DNA of 64,000 nt from assembly GCF_000972845.2 (NCBI RefSeq), contig NC_040019.1, positions 8,291,774-8,355,773 on the forward strand, written 5' to 3'. The translations under genes and the position numbers were made by a program. The first letter of the stretch is position 1; each line of letters begins with the position of its first letter. Below the pieces are notes generated by a model, which did not search any database, was not told the DNA's origin, and worked only from the letters and a program-made list of their open reading frames with translations. Positions 50,863 to 61,400 of the stretch are shown in pieces. The stretch comes from Larimichthys crocea. Lineage: Eukaryota; Chordata; Actinopteri; Sciaenidae.

Positions 50863-51014
50863 CACAGACTTGTCTCCAGCGGTCGTTTCGTGCGAAGGTG
50901 TACACCTGCCCCGCCTGCCGCCACGACTTGGGCAAAGACTACATCATGATCCAAAACGTGACGCTTCAGATGCTGCTTGACCAGTTCTTTCCCGGCTACA
51001 GCAAGGGCCGATGA
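25883..51014 (+). CDS. uhrf2: E3 ubiquitin-protein ligase UHRF2
   Basis: UHRF2 is a nuclear multidomain reader of histone H3 and modified CpG with RING ubiquitin-ligase activity. Coding exons: 25883-26035, 33969-34364, 35743-36062, 45174-45392, 45609-45718, 45883-46069, 46658-46781, 47919-48026, 48167-48271, 48419-48525, 48685-48847, 49201-49338, 49481-49715, 49913-50064, 50644-50742 and 50868-51014. The sum is 2763 nt, 920 aa (human 802). Domains: ubiquitin-like ~1-76 (starts [10 protein letters not shown]); tandem Tudor ~184-370 with GAWFEA and KYDDYPENG, retaining the aromatic H3K9me3 cage; PHD ~402-465 ([15 protein letters not shown]); SRA ~503-680 ([21 protein letters not shown]); RING ~851-890 ([16 protein letters not shown]). 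UHRF2-type residues (SRA VGGIHG, DRGDEF, GAESRNW; C-terminus FFPGYSKGR) and its human neighbours argue against UHRF1. Two linkers carry AT-hook-like cores (GRPPKR, GRGRPRR). Intron 1 (7.9 kb) and intron 3 (9.1 kb) are long. Confidence 0.95.
26865..27545. mobile_element. Large foldback element with ~170-bp inverted arms
   Basis: The arm at about 26880-27050 recurs in reverse complement at about 27335-27525. Shared blocks include TTTACAGTAAATCTACATGC, AGAACAAATCTTCAAAATAT and TGTAACTTATCACAATT. The arms are roughly 80-85 percent alike by eye, enclosing about 280 bp of unrelated sequence. Outer similarity continues weakly towards 26840 and 27570. No open reading frame of note is inside. It fits an old non-autonomous DNA transposon, or two copies of one repeat inserted head to head. 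Confidence 0.75.
29489..29512. repeat. TG microsatellite
   Basis: This is a run of 12 TG units in uhrf2 intron 1, with further interrupted TG sequence just upstream. Confidence 0.9.
32524..32569. repeat. 23-bp CpG-containing tandem repeat (two units plus partial third)
   Basis: The units at 32524-32546 and 32547-32569 differ at one base (CGCTCTCC versus CGTTCTCC) and share CTGCTACGCCTCCGAC. A third unit begins at 32570 and degenerates. It sits in a locally GC-rich island (about 32480-32650) inside otherwise AT-rich uhrf2 intron 1. Confidence 0.85.
32863..32905. repeat. AG microsatellite
   Basis: This is an uninterrupted run of about 21 AG units in uhrf2 intron 1. Confidence 0.95.
36547..36580. 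repeat. AG microsatellite
   Basis: This is a run of 17 AG units in uhrf2 intron 3. Confidence 0.95.
38196..38336. mobile_element. MITE-like inverted-repeat element, short relative (copy E)
   Basis: The core starts CACAGGTGTAAACAATAAAA and ends GTTATTAGTAACACCTGTG, an inverted repeat. The inner ATGGCTGA/GAGCCAT pairing matches the inner palindrome of the fuller copies nearby, but the outer GACC terminal repeats are lost or too diverged to see. Confidence 0.55.
38889..39008. mobile_element. MITE-like inverted-repeat element, short relative (copy F)
   Basis: The core starts CACAGGTGCAATTACTCAAA and ends GTTAGTAACACCTGTG. It lies about 550 bp from copy E and 210 bp from copy B, in the same orientation. 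Confidence 0.55.
39222..39464. mobile_element. MITE-like inverted-repeat element, copy B
   Basis: The left side reads CACCTTTTCCACAGCAGCC after a TA dinucleotide, and the right side GGCCGCTGTGAAATAGG. The inner core CACAGGTGTTTCCAGTGATA is mirrored by a block ending GTTAACACCTGTG. At about 240 bp it matches copies A and C in size and order of blocks. Confidence 0.7.
46574..46618. repeat. CA microsatellite
   Basis: About 22 uninterrupted CA units lie in uhrf2 intron 6, roughly 40 bases upstream of the exon 7 acceptor. Length changes here could affect splicing of the end of the PHD finger. Confidence 0.95.
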
Positions 51015-54000
51015 GGTCGAAATCACGTTTCTAAGTAGAATACGTACATACACGCACATAAGCATTCATTCTGTGCACACACCTATACCGTCAAGTACCT
51101 AGAGCTCCACTTTAAAACGCATTGCGCACACATACTGTACTTACCCACGGGCAAATGTATATTGCATATACAGCCATTTATGTATACAATCATTCATACA
51201 CAAGCAACCTCAGTAGGGACTGACCTCATCTGTTAAACTTGGACTGTCTTCATTAACATCACCAGCCTGAAATTTAAACAAGGACATTTTTTATCCTCCT
51301 TACTCCTGCCACCTAAACGCACACAAAGATAAACGCACAAAAAGGAGCCCCCACCCACCCCCCACCCCCAATTCACCTCAAGATATTAGCTCTTTTTTTT
51401 GTTCTTTTTTTTTTTTGTTCACCAGGTTCCAGAAATTGACAAACAGCACATTGTTTGAGTGCAAATTTCTCCCCGGCAATATCATGAAATCAGCCACTAG
51501 ACTCCTGCCAACCTTTACACATTTTATGTACCATGTATGCAAGTTTTACACCCAAATACGGAGCTGAGCTACTTCGTGTACGTGCAGTATTCTACTCAGC
51601 TGGCAAATAAAGGTGCTAGTTTAATACAGTCATTTTTAGGCACAGCGGGACTGGCAATTTCACAAGGTTACAGAAGACACACGATACGAGATCACCCCCC
51701 CCCCCATAGCATTAAATATGAGCAAGTAGGTCACGTGACTGAGAGATGCCCACAGAGTTGGTAAAATTAGGAAAGTCAAGAATTAACATGTATTTGTACA
51801 TGGAAATGAAGCACACAGTGTTTTATGCCCTTGAAGCACTTTATCAATGACATGTGCCGCAGACTTTATTTTGTAGGTTAATCTGAGCACACACTAGCAT
51901 CCTGCTAGCTGCTCATGTCACTTGGAATAATGCCATCGCCATGCCTTGAGCTAATAAGAAGCAAGCAAACGTCTCACCAGAGAGATACCAGGGCATTTGC
52001 AGAGAACAGATATTTTGGCAGCTGTGTCTGAATGGCAGCGTTACATACTTATTAATGAACACAACAATTATCAACAGGCGCATCTGTCTACTTGGATTTC
52101 ATTTGGAATAAATAAAAAAAAAGGCATTTAATCCATTAACATACCAAAGAGGTTGTAGAGCAGGTCAGGAGCAAATACCTTTAGAAATATGCTTTAAAAA
52201 AAGTCATTTGTAGTGAGAAATCACTCCTACAAAATAAAATACTTCTAAAGTATCAAACTAATTATCATCTTTCTTTAGCAAAGCACTTTTTGTCCCCATT
52301 TCCAAGCACCTAAAATGGCACTATTAAATCTCTCCCATAAGTGCTGTTGAAAACCTCTGATACTATTGAAATCATTATAAAACATTAATGTCAAGACATT
52401 TATGAATGAAGTTCTCGCTTCACTACTTTAAATGAGTATGTTTTACTAGAGAAATATTGTAATTGATGTGATAAATTTCAAGCTTAACACGCAGCTCCCT
52501 GAAATGCTCGAGAAGCATGTGGTGCTTGTGTAGAAGGGCACACTGGTTTCACACCGGTGTTACCAAGCAACCACAATCAAGCCACCAAAGATGGTTAGCA
52601 TATATTGTGCTCAGCAGATATTCATCCACTGTCGGTGTTTCTGTTAGATTTAGAATAGCTTTAGATATCCAGCACGATCTGCTTCTCCGTCATTGCGGAA
52701 AAAGCAGTGTGACGAGCGATTGCACGGCCAGGATGATGTGAGTTATTTGTTGTCGCGTTACATCCGATGGAGAAAATGGAGCCAGGTGGTGAAAAAAAGA
52801 GGCAATTTATTTCTATTCCCTGACAAAGAGCTTTCTAATCAACACGATGGTTATGTGGGTGTAGTTATATGGACATCATCAGAGGTTCAGGGATGCCACA
52901 AAAATGCACTGATACTGTCATGATACTGCCATTGTTTTTGACCAGACCAGAACACTAGAACAAGACAACAGGAGATACATAATACTTTTTTTTATTGATT
53001 CTTTTTTTTTAAAAATTGGTACATTGGCAAAAGTTGGCATCCAGTGCCCAGTTAGTTTCCGAATGTTAACTGTCAATCAGAAATTTACTGATTTTAAAAT
53101 TCTAATTTTGTCTGTGTTTAAACATTTAGTGCTTAAAAATTCATAGCCCTCAAGGTTAAGCATTGAAAAGGTTTTGTTCAGTTCAGAATCAGATTTTTGA
53201 CACACGTGAGAGTTCACTGGTTGTATTTCAATACATGTATGTTTCAGTAGACCTGGATACAATGTTATGTTGAAAATATAGTAGAAAGCACTTAAGGTCA
53301 GAAAGCAAAAGGCAAATGGATCTCCACTGATTTAATCCTTATAGTTTATGTTTGTGTTCCGGAGACGGAGGCAAGTTTGAGATATTACAGGAGAAAACCT
53401 GAAAGCATACACACGTGTCTGTGCTGAATACGTAGATCTTAAATACGTAAAGACAGAAATCGATTTTTTTTTACACAGTTTGTTCCAAAGAAAACTAGTT
53501 CTTTTATTTTGGATATGCTGGATACCATTAGGAGCATTTGTGACACAAGGGTAATATGTTGTAATGCAGCGAGCCTTGGTTTAGGATTTTGTTTGAGTTT
53601 TCTGGCTACATTAGTTTCATAAAGCTACGTGGATGTTTTCATGTGTCAAACCATGGTCCGAAATATAAATCGGCATTAAACGGCAGCTGTGAACACAGGC
53701 TTTTTAATTCTTGTACAACAGGCCTGAACAAAGCTCAAGACTATTTCTTGAATATTTTTAAGCTACTTTTGTATGCTTACCTTTACTATTCTGTGGATCC
53801 AGCATGACCAGTAAAGATCTGCCCACGCCAAACCTTTATAAGCCCACTATAAGTATACCTCCACCTTTGTTGTATATTATGCCCCAAATAATTTGATAAT
53901 CTTAAATCTTTTTTAGCTTTGTTACCATGTAATGTCCACTGTACTCATATGTGTTCAGGTGTCTTCATGTGTAATACAAGCAATCCTCAATTAAAATTTT

Positions 54001-55070
54001 TTTTTCTATCTCGAGCAACTGACATGGAGTCACATATTTTCCGGTGCTGATATGGTACTTTAAAATGTCCTGGGTTGGCAGGTCTGATAGGAGTTAAAAC
54101 AACAATAAAAAAAAACATCTCATGGAGCAAAATCTCTGCACTGATTTGCGATCCAGACCTGGAGGGCGCTGAATTTCAGATCACGTATCTCAAAAATGGT
54201 TTCAACTGTTCAGTTGCTTTTGTGGGAAACTGTAGCCCCCACGTTCACCGACATCATCACGTTCACCTGTACCTGCCTCCGAAAGGCGTCACCATGTTTA
54301 GTGTAGAGCAGAGCTGAAATAACACGCTGCTGTACACTGTCCGTTTATTATCGCTCTCGTCAGGTCAGAGGTCGAAAACTGTCTGTCTGACCACCAACAC
54401 CACCACCACCCTCGCGGTTGTTACTGTCACTTCCTCCCCTCTCATTGGCCGGCTGTTTGTTTGTGGTGATGTCCTTGTTTCTGTTCAATCATTCAGGATT
54501 TTTTTTTTTTTTAAATCAACAACATGCAAGTACAAATGCTACTATGGTCTTTAAAGCTAACTGTGATGTGCATTACTTCCACTGTTGCTCAATCTTGTTC
54601 AAAGATTATTTTCTTCCTGCATTGACTGGCAAGCCTAATAGCCCTCGTTTCTTTCTCTGCTGTGACCTTCGCGCCCTCTCCTCCTCCTCTCTCCGTTGTC
54701 TTCTGCCCTCCGTGAACCTACAGTACTAACAATTTTTTAGACGTCTTGTGGACGCTTGGCTTCAGTGCTGTGTTGTTTTTTTTGTTTTTTTTTATTGCAC
54801 TCTATTGAAGAAAAAAGTTTGAAAAAGTCGCATTTAATTTTCCTAGAATGCTTACTATTATCTATGTCTGTAAGCCATTTTTCTACCATTTTAGTTGCTT
54901 CTCTTCTATTTTAATCATTAGTCATTTTTATGTGCTGACCTCAAACATTTGCAGCATATGCCAGTCTGAGGAGTTTCATTGCTTCATATTGTGATCTGAA
55001 ATTTTATACATGTCATAATAATACTTGATATGTACCTATTAAATATTTGGATTCCAGAAAATAAAATGCT
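51015..55070 (+). terminator. uhrf2: uhrf2 3' UTR (extent uncertain)
   Basis: No coding sequence follows the uhrf2 stop codon. AATAAA first occurs at 51606-51611, with further signals near 52109-52116 and 54104, and one in GAAAATAAAATGC near 55060. The true end could be any of these. The last would give a 4-kb 3' UTR. Confidence 0.45.
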
Positions 55071-55829
55071 TCTTTTCTTTTTGTCCCGTATTCGACCGAT
55101 TTCATGAAGCTAGTGACTTATTGGAGCAATACTAATGTCAGCACCGTGAAATTAATATCTAAAGTGGTCAAGCAGACGATTTCCACTCCCACTCCAAAAT
55201 TAATTTACAGGGATTTTAATCGCTGCTCTCTGACATTAGGCCAACTAATTATAGTTTTTTCATAGATGAATAATATAATTCTCTTAACCCATTAGAGACA
55301 TACGTAATCTCTCTATAGTTTATTTTTGGATACTTTGTTCTGAAGAATCATCTTTTTTTCAGAATTATTTTATTTTTATTTCTTGATACAAATGGTGCCT
55401 TTATTTTTCTTCCATAGATATACTAAATGGGCAGTATGTCTTTGCTATATTAAAAAAAGTTCCATAATGATTTGAATGAATGACCTGCTTCGATTAAAAA
55501 ATAACTTTTCAAATTGAAGCAGGTCTCTAGCAGACTTCCTTGTGTCTACATGCAACAGTAACTAAAGTTAGTTTGTTATTAATTCACATGTTCTGCACAC
55601 TGAATACTGAGAATTCAAATGTTGCTTTCTCGTCATTATTTAGTTTTAACATGATCTAAGAAGGTATCAGAAAAGATTGGACTAAAGTTTTGACATGTGC
55701 TGTCAAACAACATCACTGTACGATGTTTTGCCATTAAAAATAGACCACATTTATTTTATGAGTAAGTAACATCATAGCGTAACGCTAGTTACTCTGAGCG
55801 TTAACTATAAACTTGACTGTTGTCGAATA

Positions 55830-56067
55830 GACCTTTTTTCACAGCAGCCATTTTGACATGAAATAGTCGGGTCACCACAGGTGTTTCCAATGATGCTAAT
55901 TAAGGTTCAGGTCCATTTATTGTAGCAGGGACTTCCCAGTGAAGCGACATACAGCACCCTGACTGTTTGAACTGAATGGAACTCAGCCTTAATTAGTATT
56001 ATTGGTAACACCTGTGTTTACCCTGTATTTTCATGTCAAAACGGCTGCTGTGAAAAAAAAAAAGGTC
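55830..56067. mobile_element. MITE-like inverted-repeat element, copy C (best preserved)
   Basis: The left end is GACCTTTTTTCACAGCAGCC and the right end is its near-perfect inverse, GGCTGCTGTG, a poly-A run, then GGTC. TA dinucleotides flank both ends (55828-55829 and 56068-56069). The inner part holds a second nested palindrome (CACAGGTGTTTCCAATGATG mirrored by ATTATTGGTAACACCTGTG). The 238-bp length, the TA flanks and the palindromic body suggest a Tc1/mariner-type non-autonomous element; the superfamily is an inference from the TA flank. Confidence 0.8.
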
Positions 56068-56360
56068 TATTAAATAGTTTCCTCTGCGTAACTTTGTCAC
56101 CTTAATGTCCGCTTCAACAGCAGGACAACTGAACACCCCACTGTTACCTTATATCACTCCACCAGTCTTAACCATAATTTACATTACTGGCAAGGCGTAC
56201 CATAATATATAGTTCCTGTTCTAAGTGAAGCAATAAAATACGTTAGTTATTATTAAACAAATGATGCCAATTCTCTAAAATAAAAATCTTATCTCATGTT
56301 ACAATAATTAGTACTCACAAATGATGTTATGTCAATTAAAAATCAATAGCACCAGTAAAA

Positions 56361-56530
56361 AGCGCAAGTGTAAATAATAAAATGAATAAAGGCTGAGTTC
56401 CATTTAACTGCTTGACTTTCTGAAGCACACTGCCTCAGCTTTCTGGGACATTTTAGTGGAACAGAGCCATCGTTAATGTTATAGGTGACCCCTGTGTTTG
56501 TCCTGTTGTGAAGTCAAAATGGCTGCGCTG
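56361..56530. mobile_element. MITE-like inverted-repeat element, diverged copy D
   Basis: The body contains AAAGGCTGAGTTCC on the left and GGAACAGAGCCATCGTTAAT, then GTGACCCCTGTGT and GTCAAAATGGCTGCGCTG on the right, the same block order as copies A-C. The left terminal repeat is not clear. Confidence 0.5.
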
Positions 56531-57429
56531 GAAGAAAAAAAACATGTAACACAACAATTTAGCCCAATCGAGAGAAATCGGTGTTTATTCTGCACAACCA
56601 CACAGGTGTTCTGAGTTATCGCCGCTCAGGTTTTGAGGGTAGGCAGAAGCATGCTGGAAATATCAAAAGGTAATCAGACACTGTACTGATCATAGAGAAG
56701 TACACAATCTATCAAGCACAGACTGCACACATACTAAAAAACTGTGTGGGTGTACTATGGCCCTGAGCTCATGTTAGTAAATCATACAGGGTGAGCAGTC
56801 CAGCACAGGATTCCTCTCCATGTGCAGCTAATTTGAGTGAAGTGAGAGTCTATCACTCCATCATTCTGAGATCATTCATACCTCACCAGGCCTCCTGTGG
56901 CTGAGGCTTGAGCAACACATTGGTTTGTATAACTGCAGATGCATCTAGAAATCAGCTGTTGGAGTGGTCATATGTAAGTTCAGTGTCCTGTGGAGCCTCC
57001 TGGTGGTGTGAAGACACACAGGACATGTTATGTTATATCTGCCCTACTGCTCTTGTGTAACTGACCTGATTTTCTTTAGTTTGTGTACACTGAGCAGCAG
57101 TTGTGTTGGGTACTAGTTGAAAGTATGACCTGGGGCCATTAAATGTGTTTTACAGTAGACTGTGTTAGGTAAGAAGGATCCATATAAACAACACTTTATT
57201 TCATAATAGCTGTATGCTTCTCTAAAATCCATCATGCAGCAGCACTCTAGTGCACCTCCAGCAGTTTCATCAGGCAGAAAAATGATCCACCCCAGGCTTC
57301 ACACAGGCACATTGAATGAATTCACTCTCTGGATATTTAATTATAGCAATAAAACAGGCCTGATGGAGCGCTTAATCAGATTCTCTTCCAACCCAAAGTA
57401 AAGATACGTCTGAACACACACACACAAAA

Positions 57430-58440
57430 AAGTTTTGTTTGTTTGTTTTATTATCACAGAAGCACAACAGGTACCACTATGCAGGTGAACAACAAACTCA
57501 ATACTATCATGAAAAAGTTAAAAGGAATGCTAATCTGGAGAAACAAAAACAATCCAATCATAACATCACAGCATTTTTTTAAACAATCTTCAAAAACAAA
57601 ATACTACAATATTGTCAGATATACATGGCATAAAGAAGCAAAGCACTTTGGATTATTCACTTTCCTTTCACTTTGTACCAATTCACTCATTGTAGGATCT
57701 TTAACTTGAAACTGAAGCGCCTACTTCAGACATGCATTCATCTTCTCCGCTCCGGCTCTAGACTAAATGGTTTCACTATTCAGCTATGAAGTACCAATTA
57801 TTGGGGCTGTCACTCAAAAGTAACAAAAAAACATCCTATCACTTTTAAGAGGATATTAGTGCTACAAAATAAAACTGGTCCCACTGAAATGTATTTTGTA
57901 ATTCAATTCAGACAGAATGGAGACAAGGGGACAAATTTAAAGTCATTATTCAGCCAATCAAAAGAAAGCTGGAGTACCCGAGTGTAAACCTGATGACTTT
58001 TTTTATTGTACATTCAAGAAATGAAGAATCCGCCACCATAATCTATCGTAAAAGGAAATATCAATAAAAACAAAGACTTAGGAAGAAATGGAAATTATAT
58101 CAGAATTTAACTTATAGCTATGACAACTGCAAAATGATTGTAAGTCCATAAAACAAAGGTTCCCTCCTTTTTTTTTTTTAGGTGACAACACTGATTAATC
58201 TTCGACAAAACAGGATAATAATACACACAAAGATAGATGTTTGAAACAGGAGATGCACATCTTACATATTCCCTTGAACACAAAAAGCATGGGGGAAAAG
58301 GAATACTTGCATACAGAGAGCTACCACAGAGGATTTAACCCAGACGGTGGTGTATATGAGTAAGCTGGGAAGGGATGGACAAACATACAATGGGAAGAAA
58401 TGGGGGAAGTAAGCAGAGGGTGGAGGGGCTGTCCAGAGCG
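57430..58440 (-). terminator. oaz1: oaz1 3' UTR and polyadenylation signals
   Basis: Past the oaz1 stop codon on the minus strand, AATAAA lies at 58002-58007 and at 57447-57452, giving a 3' UTR of about 450 nt or about 1 kb. No coding sequence is seen. Confidence 0.5.
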
Positions 58441-61400
58441 TTACTCCTCGTCCGAGGAGTCCCTGTCAAAATTGTAGGCCATGAAGAAAACGTCGGGTCG
58501 AGGGGGGACGAGGGCATGGCCCGGTTTCACAATCTCAAAGCCCAGGAAACTGAATGTACGCACCAGTTTAGCTGAAAGAACAAGGTAGGGAAAAAAAATA
58601 TCAGGTGTTAAGATGCAGTATGAGTCACAAGGTAAAAAATAAATTATGTAATCAAGGTTGTCTGGATGTTCGGACAAAAAAAAGAAAAGGTGAGCTGGGA
58701 AAAGGGGGCTGTTGGGACCTACCACGATCATCTCTGTTCTTGTAAAAGCAGACAAACACGCTAACGACTTTCAGATGTTCTTCAGCATACTCCAAGAGAG
58801 CCGCAAAACTGGGGGGAGAACAGAGGGCAGCTTAGGTTAGAAAAAAACACAAAAACTGGCTGAATATCATGCACGTCCTATTGAAAAAGAGGTGTTTTGT
58901 ACTGATTGTAAAGCTATTTTACCCTGATGTTTTTAACGTGAGGCAACCTGAATCTCTAAATTCAGGCTAATAATTGAGATTAATGTGTATTTAAGGCTTG
59001 AGAATCTGCAGACTGCTCCTCGTCATCATAAAACAAACACAAAAAAAAACACAAACATCATATTATTTACTTGTTTTACTCGTGCTTTAAGTCCTTGTTT
59101 ACTCTGGTGTAAGTGTGCCACTGTAAAGACCTAACGCTATTAATCCACTTGAGCCCTTTCCTGTTGCTAACACTGCGATCTCACCTCTCCTTGCTGCCTT
59201 CAGGAAGAGGGTCAAGAGGTATCTCCACATAGAGTGCGCTGCTGCTTAGGACAGCGTCCCACTGTATTGTCTTGGCAACGGTGGGACGACTTTGGAAGTG
59301 GAGTATCCTGGGGCGACCGTTACCTGCTGGCTCCTCCGTTACAGTCAACTTTCGGTCCTGAAAACACAAACACTAGTAACACATCTGAGAACAGTGGTGG
59401 GTGACAGCGTCATGAAGATATTATGTTTCTCTCTATGGTCCAATTTCAACTGAACTAGCATGGAAATGTGGCCAAAACAATTACACGTACACATGGGCTT
59501 AGTTATTCTGCTTGTAACTCTGGTCAAGCAGTGAAACTGAGCCCTATAAATAAACTGAACTCTGAGAGGAAAAAGAAATGAAATGATGTGCCACTGCTGA
59601 GTGTGGAAGATTGAGTCGAATAAACCCTGGTGTGCCTTCCACTGCATCATGTGACAGGAAATGGTTTCCGTGAGATGGAGCTCACATCTCTTCCTCTGAA
59701 AAGAACCGACTACGCGTCTGTGTGCGTATGTGTTTCTACACTTACTGAGTAGAGTGGCCGAGCTGAAGGAGTGTGATCCCGCGTGCCATTCCCTCGCCCA
59801 CCTGGGATCTTCAGGGGTGGGAGAGGGGCATCAGGAGCACCACAGAGGCCCCGGGCCGCGGGTACTACTACAGTGCAGGGAAAGACTGGAGGGGAGGACA
59901 GAGAGGAGAGAGGACATTATTACAACACTGTCAGAAAAATCACAACCCACTGTACAAAGTGCACAAAAATACACCTACAACCTCAGTGTCATGCAGCTCA
60001 AACGATATCAAATATGGACTTTGACTAGCCGCCTCTTTAAATTAAATCATGGAGGATGTTTACGTCACACGGTGTGCACAAGCAAAGAGATCCTTTGACC
60101 AAAAACAACATATAAACCAGAGTCAGCTTTATAATGTTGTTCTCTGGAGGTATGCTCTGATTCTGTGTTCAATAGCTCGTAAAATGTTAACATCTAAGAT
60201 GTTTTGAAGTTTGAGTCAACATATTTTCAGATTACACCTCAGCGCTCCAGGCTGCCACTTACATCTCACAAAACAAAAATAATAAGCACGTACTGTCGCA
60301 CTGAACATATTTTGACTGAGAAGGATGCACCTTCGAATTATGATCGTGCTTTGGTTCCTATCAGGTTTGAAAGCACTTCTTCAATTCTTTACAAAAACGT
60401 CAATGGCAGTTTGTGATCAAATGTTACATTATCCATTACTGGTTAACAAAAACAAGTTTTTCCACATTGTAAACTTGTAAACAATACAAAGCTTGTAACA
60501 AATAACGCTTCTAAAACCTCAGTCCACAACATGTGTTACACGAGCAGGCCTGGGTGTTCTTTCAAACCACTTGCCCAAAACAATGGCGCTGTGTTTTAAG
60601 AGTTGTTAACCGAACTTTTTAAGAGCTGTGCACTAACACAGCAAGATGTGGTGAGAGGCAACAAACCAAATGGATTTGCTTAAACTCCAAACATCTCATG
60701 TAGGTTACGGCGTTGTCAGAGCCGCTAACGTCTGCCAAATGCCCACAAACGGAAACCTTTGTTGTGCCACGGCTTACCAAACCCTACACATGTTGTGTAT
60801 TACAACAGGGCTGCAACTAACGGTTACTGTCATCCGACACATTCAGCACTTAGTGCCTCAATTAATAAATTATTTGTTATGGATATAAACTGACAGGAAA
60901 TTTGGACACTCATTGAATTTTCCTAAAATGCAAGCTGATGCTATAGAGTTGAGACATTTGGGATTTAGTTCATTTTAGGGGTTAATTTATTTTTTTAAAC
61001 AATTAACTGATCAAAATTAGAGCTGCTCAATTAATCTGATTAATTTTTTTATCCTTTATTTTGTCTGTGAAATGTCCGGCAGCCCAGGGTGATGTTGTAA
61101 AATATATATGCATTTATAGATAAAGAATAAATAAAGGTATAAGATAAAAGTGAATAAATTAATTTTCTGTCATGTGATCTCTTCTCAGCTATTTTATATA
61201 TAAATATTATACATTTACATATCATTTCAGGGTCATTAAGGCCTGATTAAACCCTACAAAGATTAAATTAACACCAATAATAATAATAATAATAAATTAA
61301 AATAACACCAATAATAATAATAATGTCTCCCTCCGGGGATTGATCTGTTTACATGTACCGCTGCGTCACCTTGCACGGTAACGTCCTGTCGTCACGAGCC

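Larger units (their letters stand above)
55071..57430. other. uhrf2-oaz1 intergenic region (convergent genes)
   Basis: This AT-rich DNA lies between two convergent genes. It contains one well-preserved inverted-repeat element (55830-56067) and a diverged relative (56361-56530). No gene or RNA gene was recognised. Confidence 0.6.

Noticed and set aside
25883..51014. Assignment as uhrf1
   Set aside because: SRA and RING residues ([28 protein letters not shown]) and the neighbours mlana and brd10 fit UHRF2. Some linker residues look UHRF1-like but are less diagnostic.
60670..60888. 72-codon open frame in oaz1 intron 1
   Set aside because: It lies in the intron and overlaps degenerate repeat-like sequence (GGGCTGCAACTAAC).
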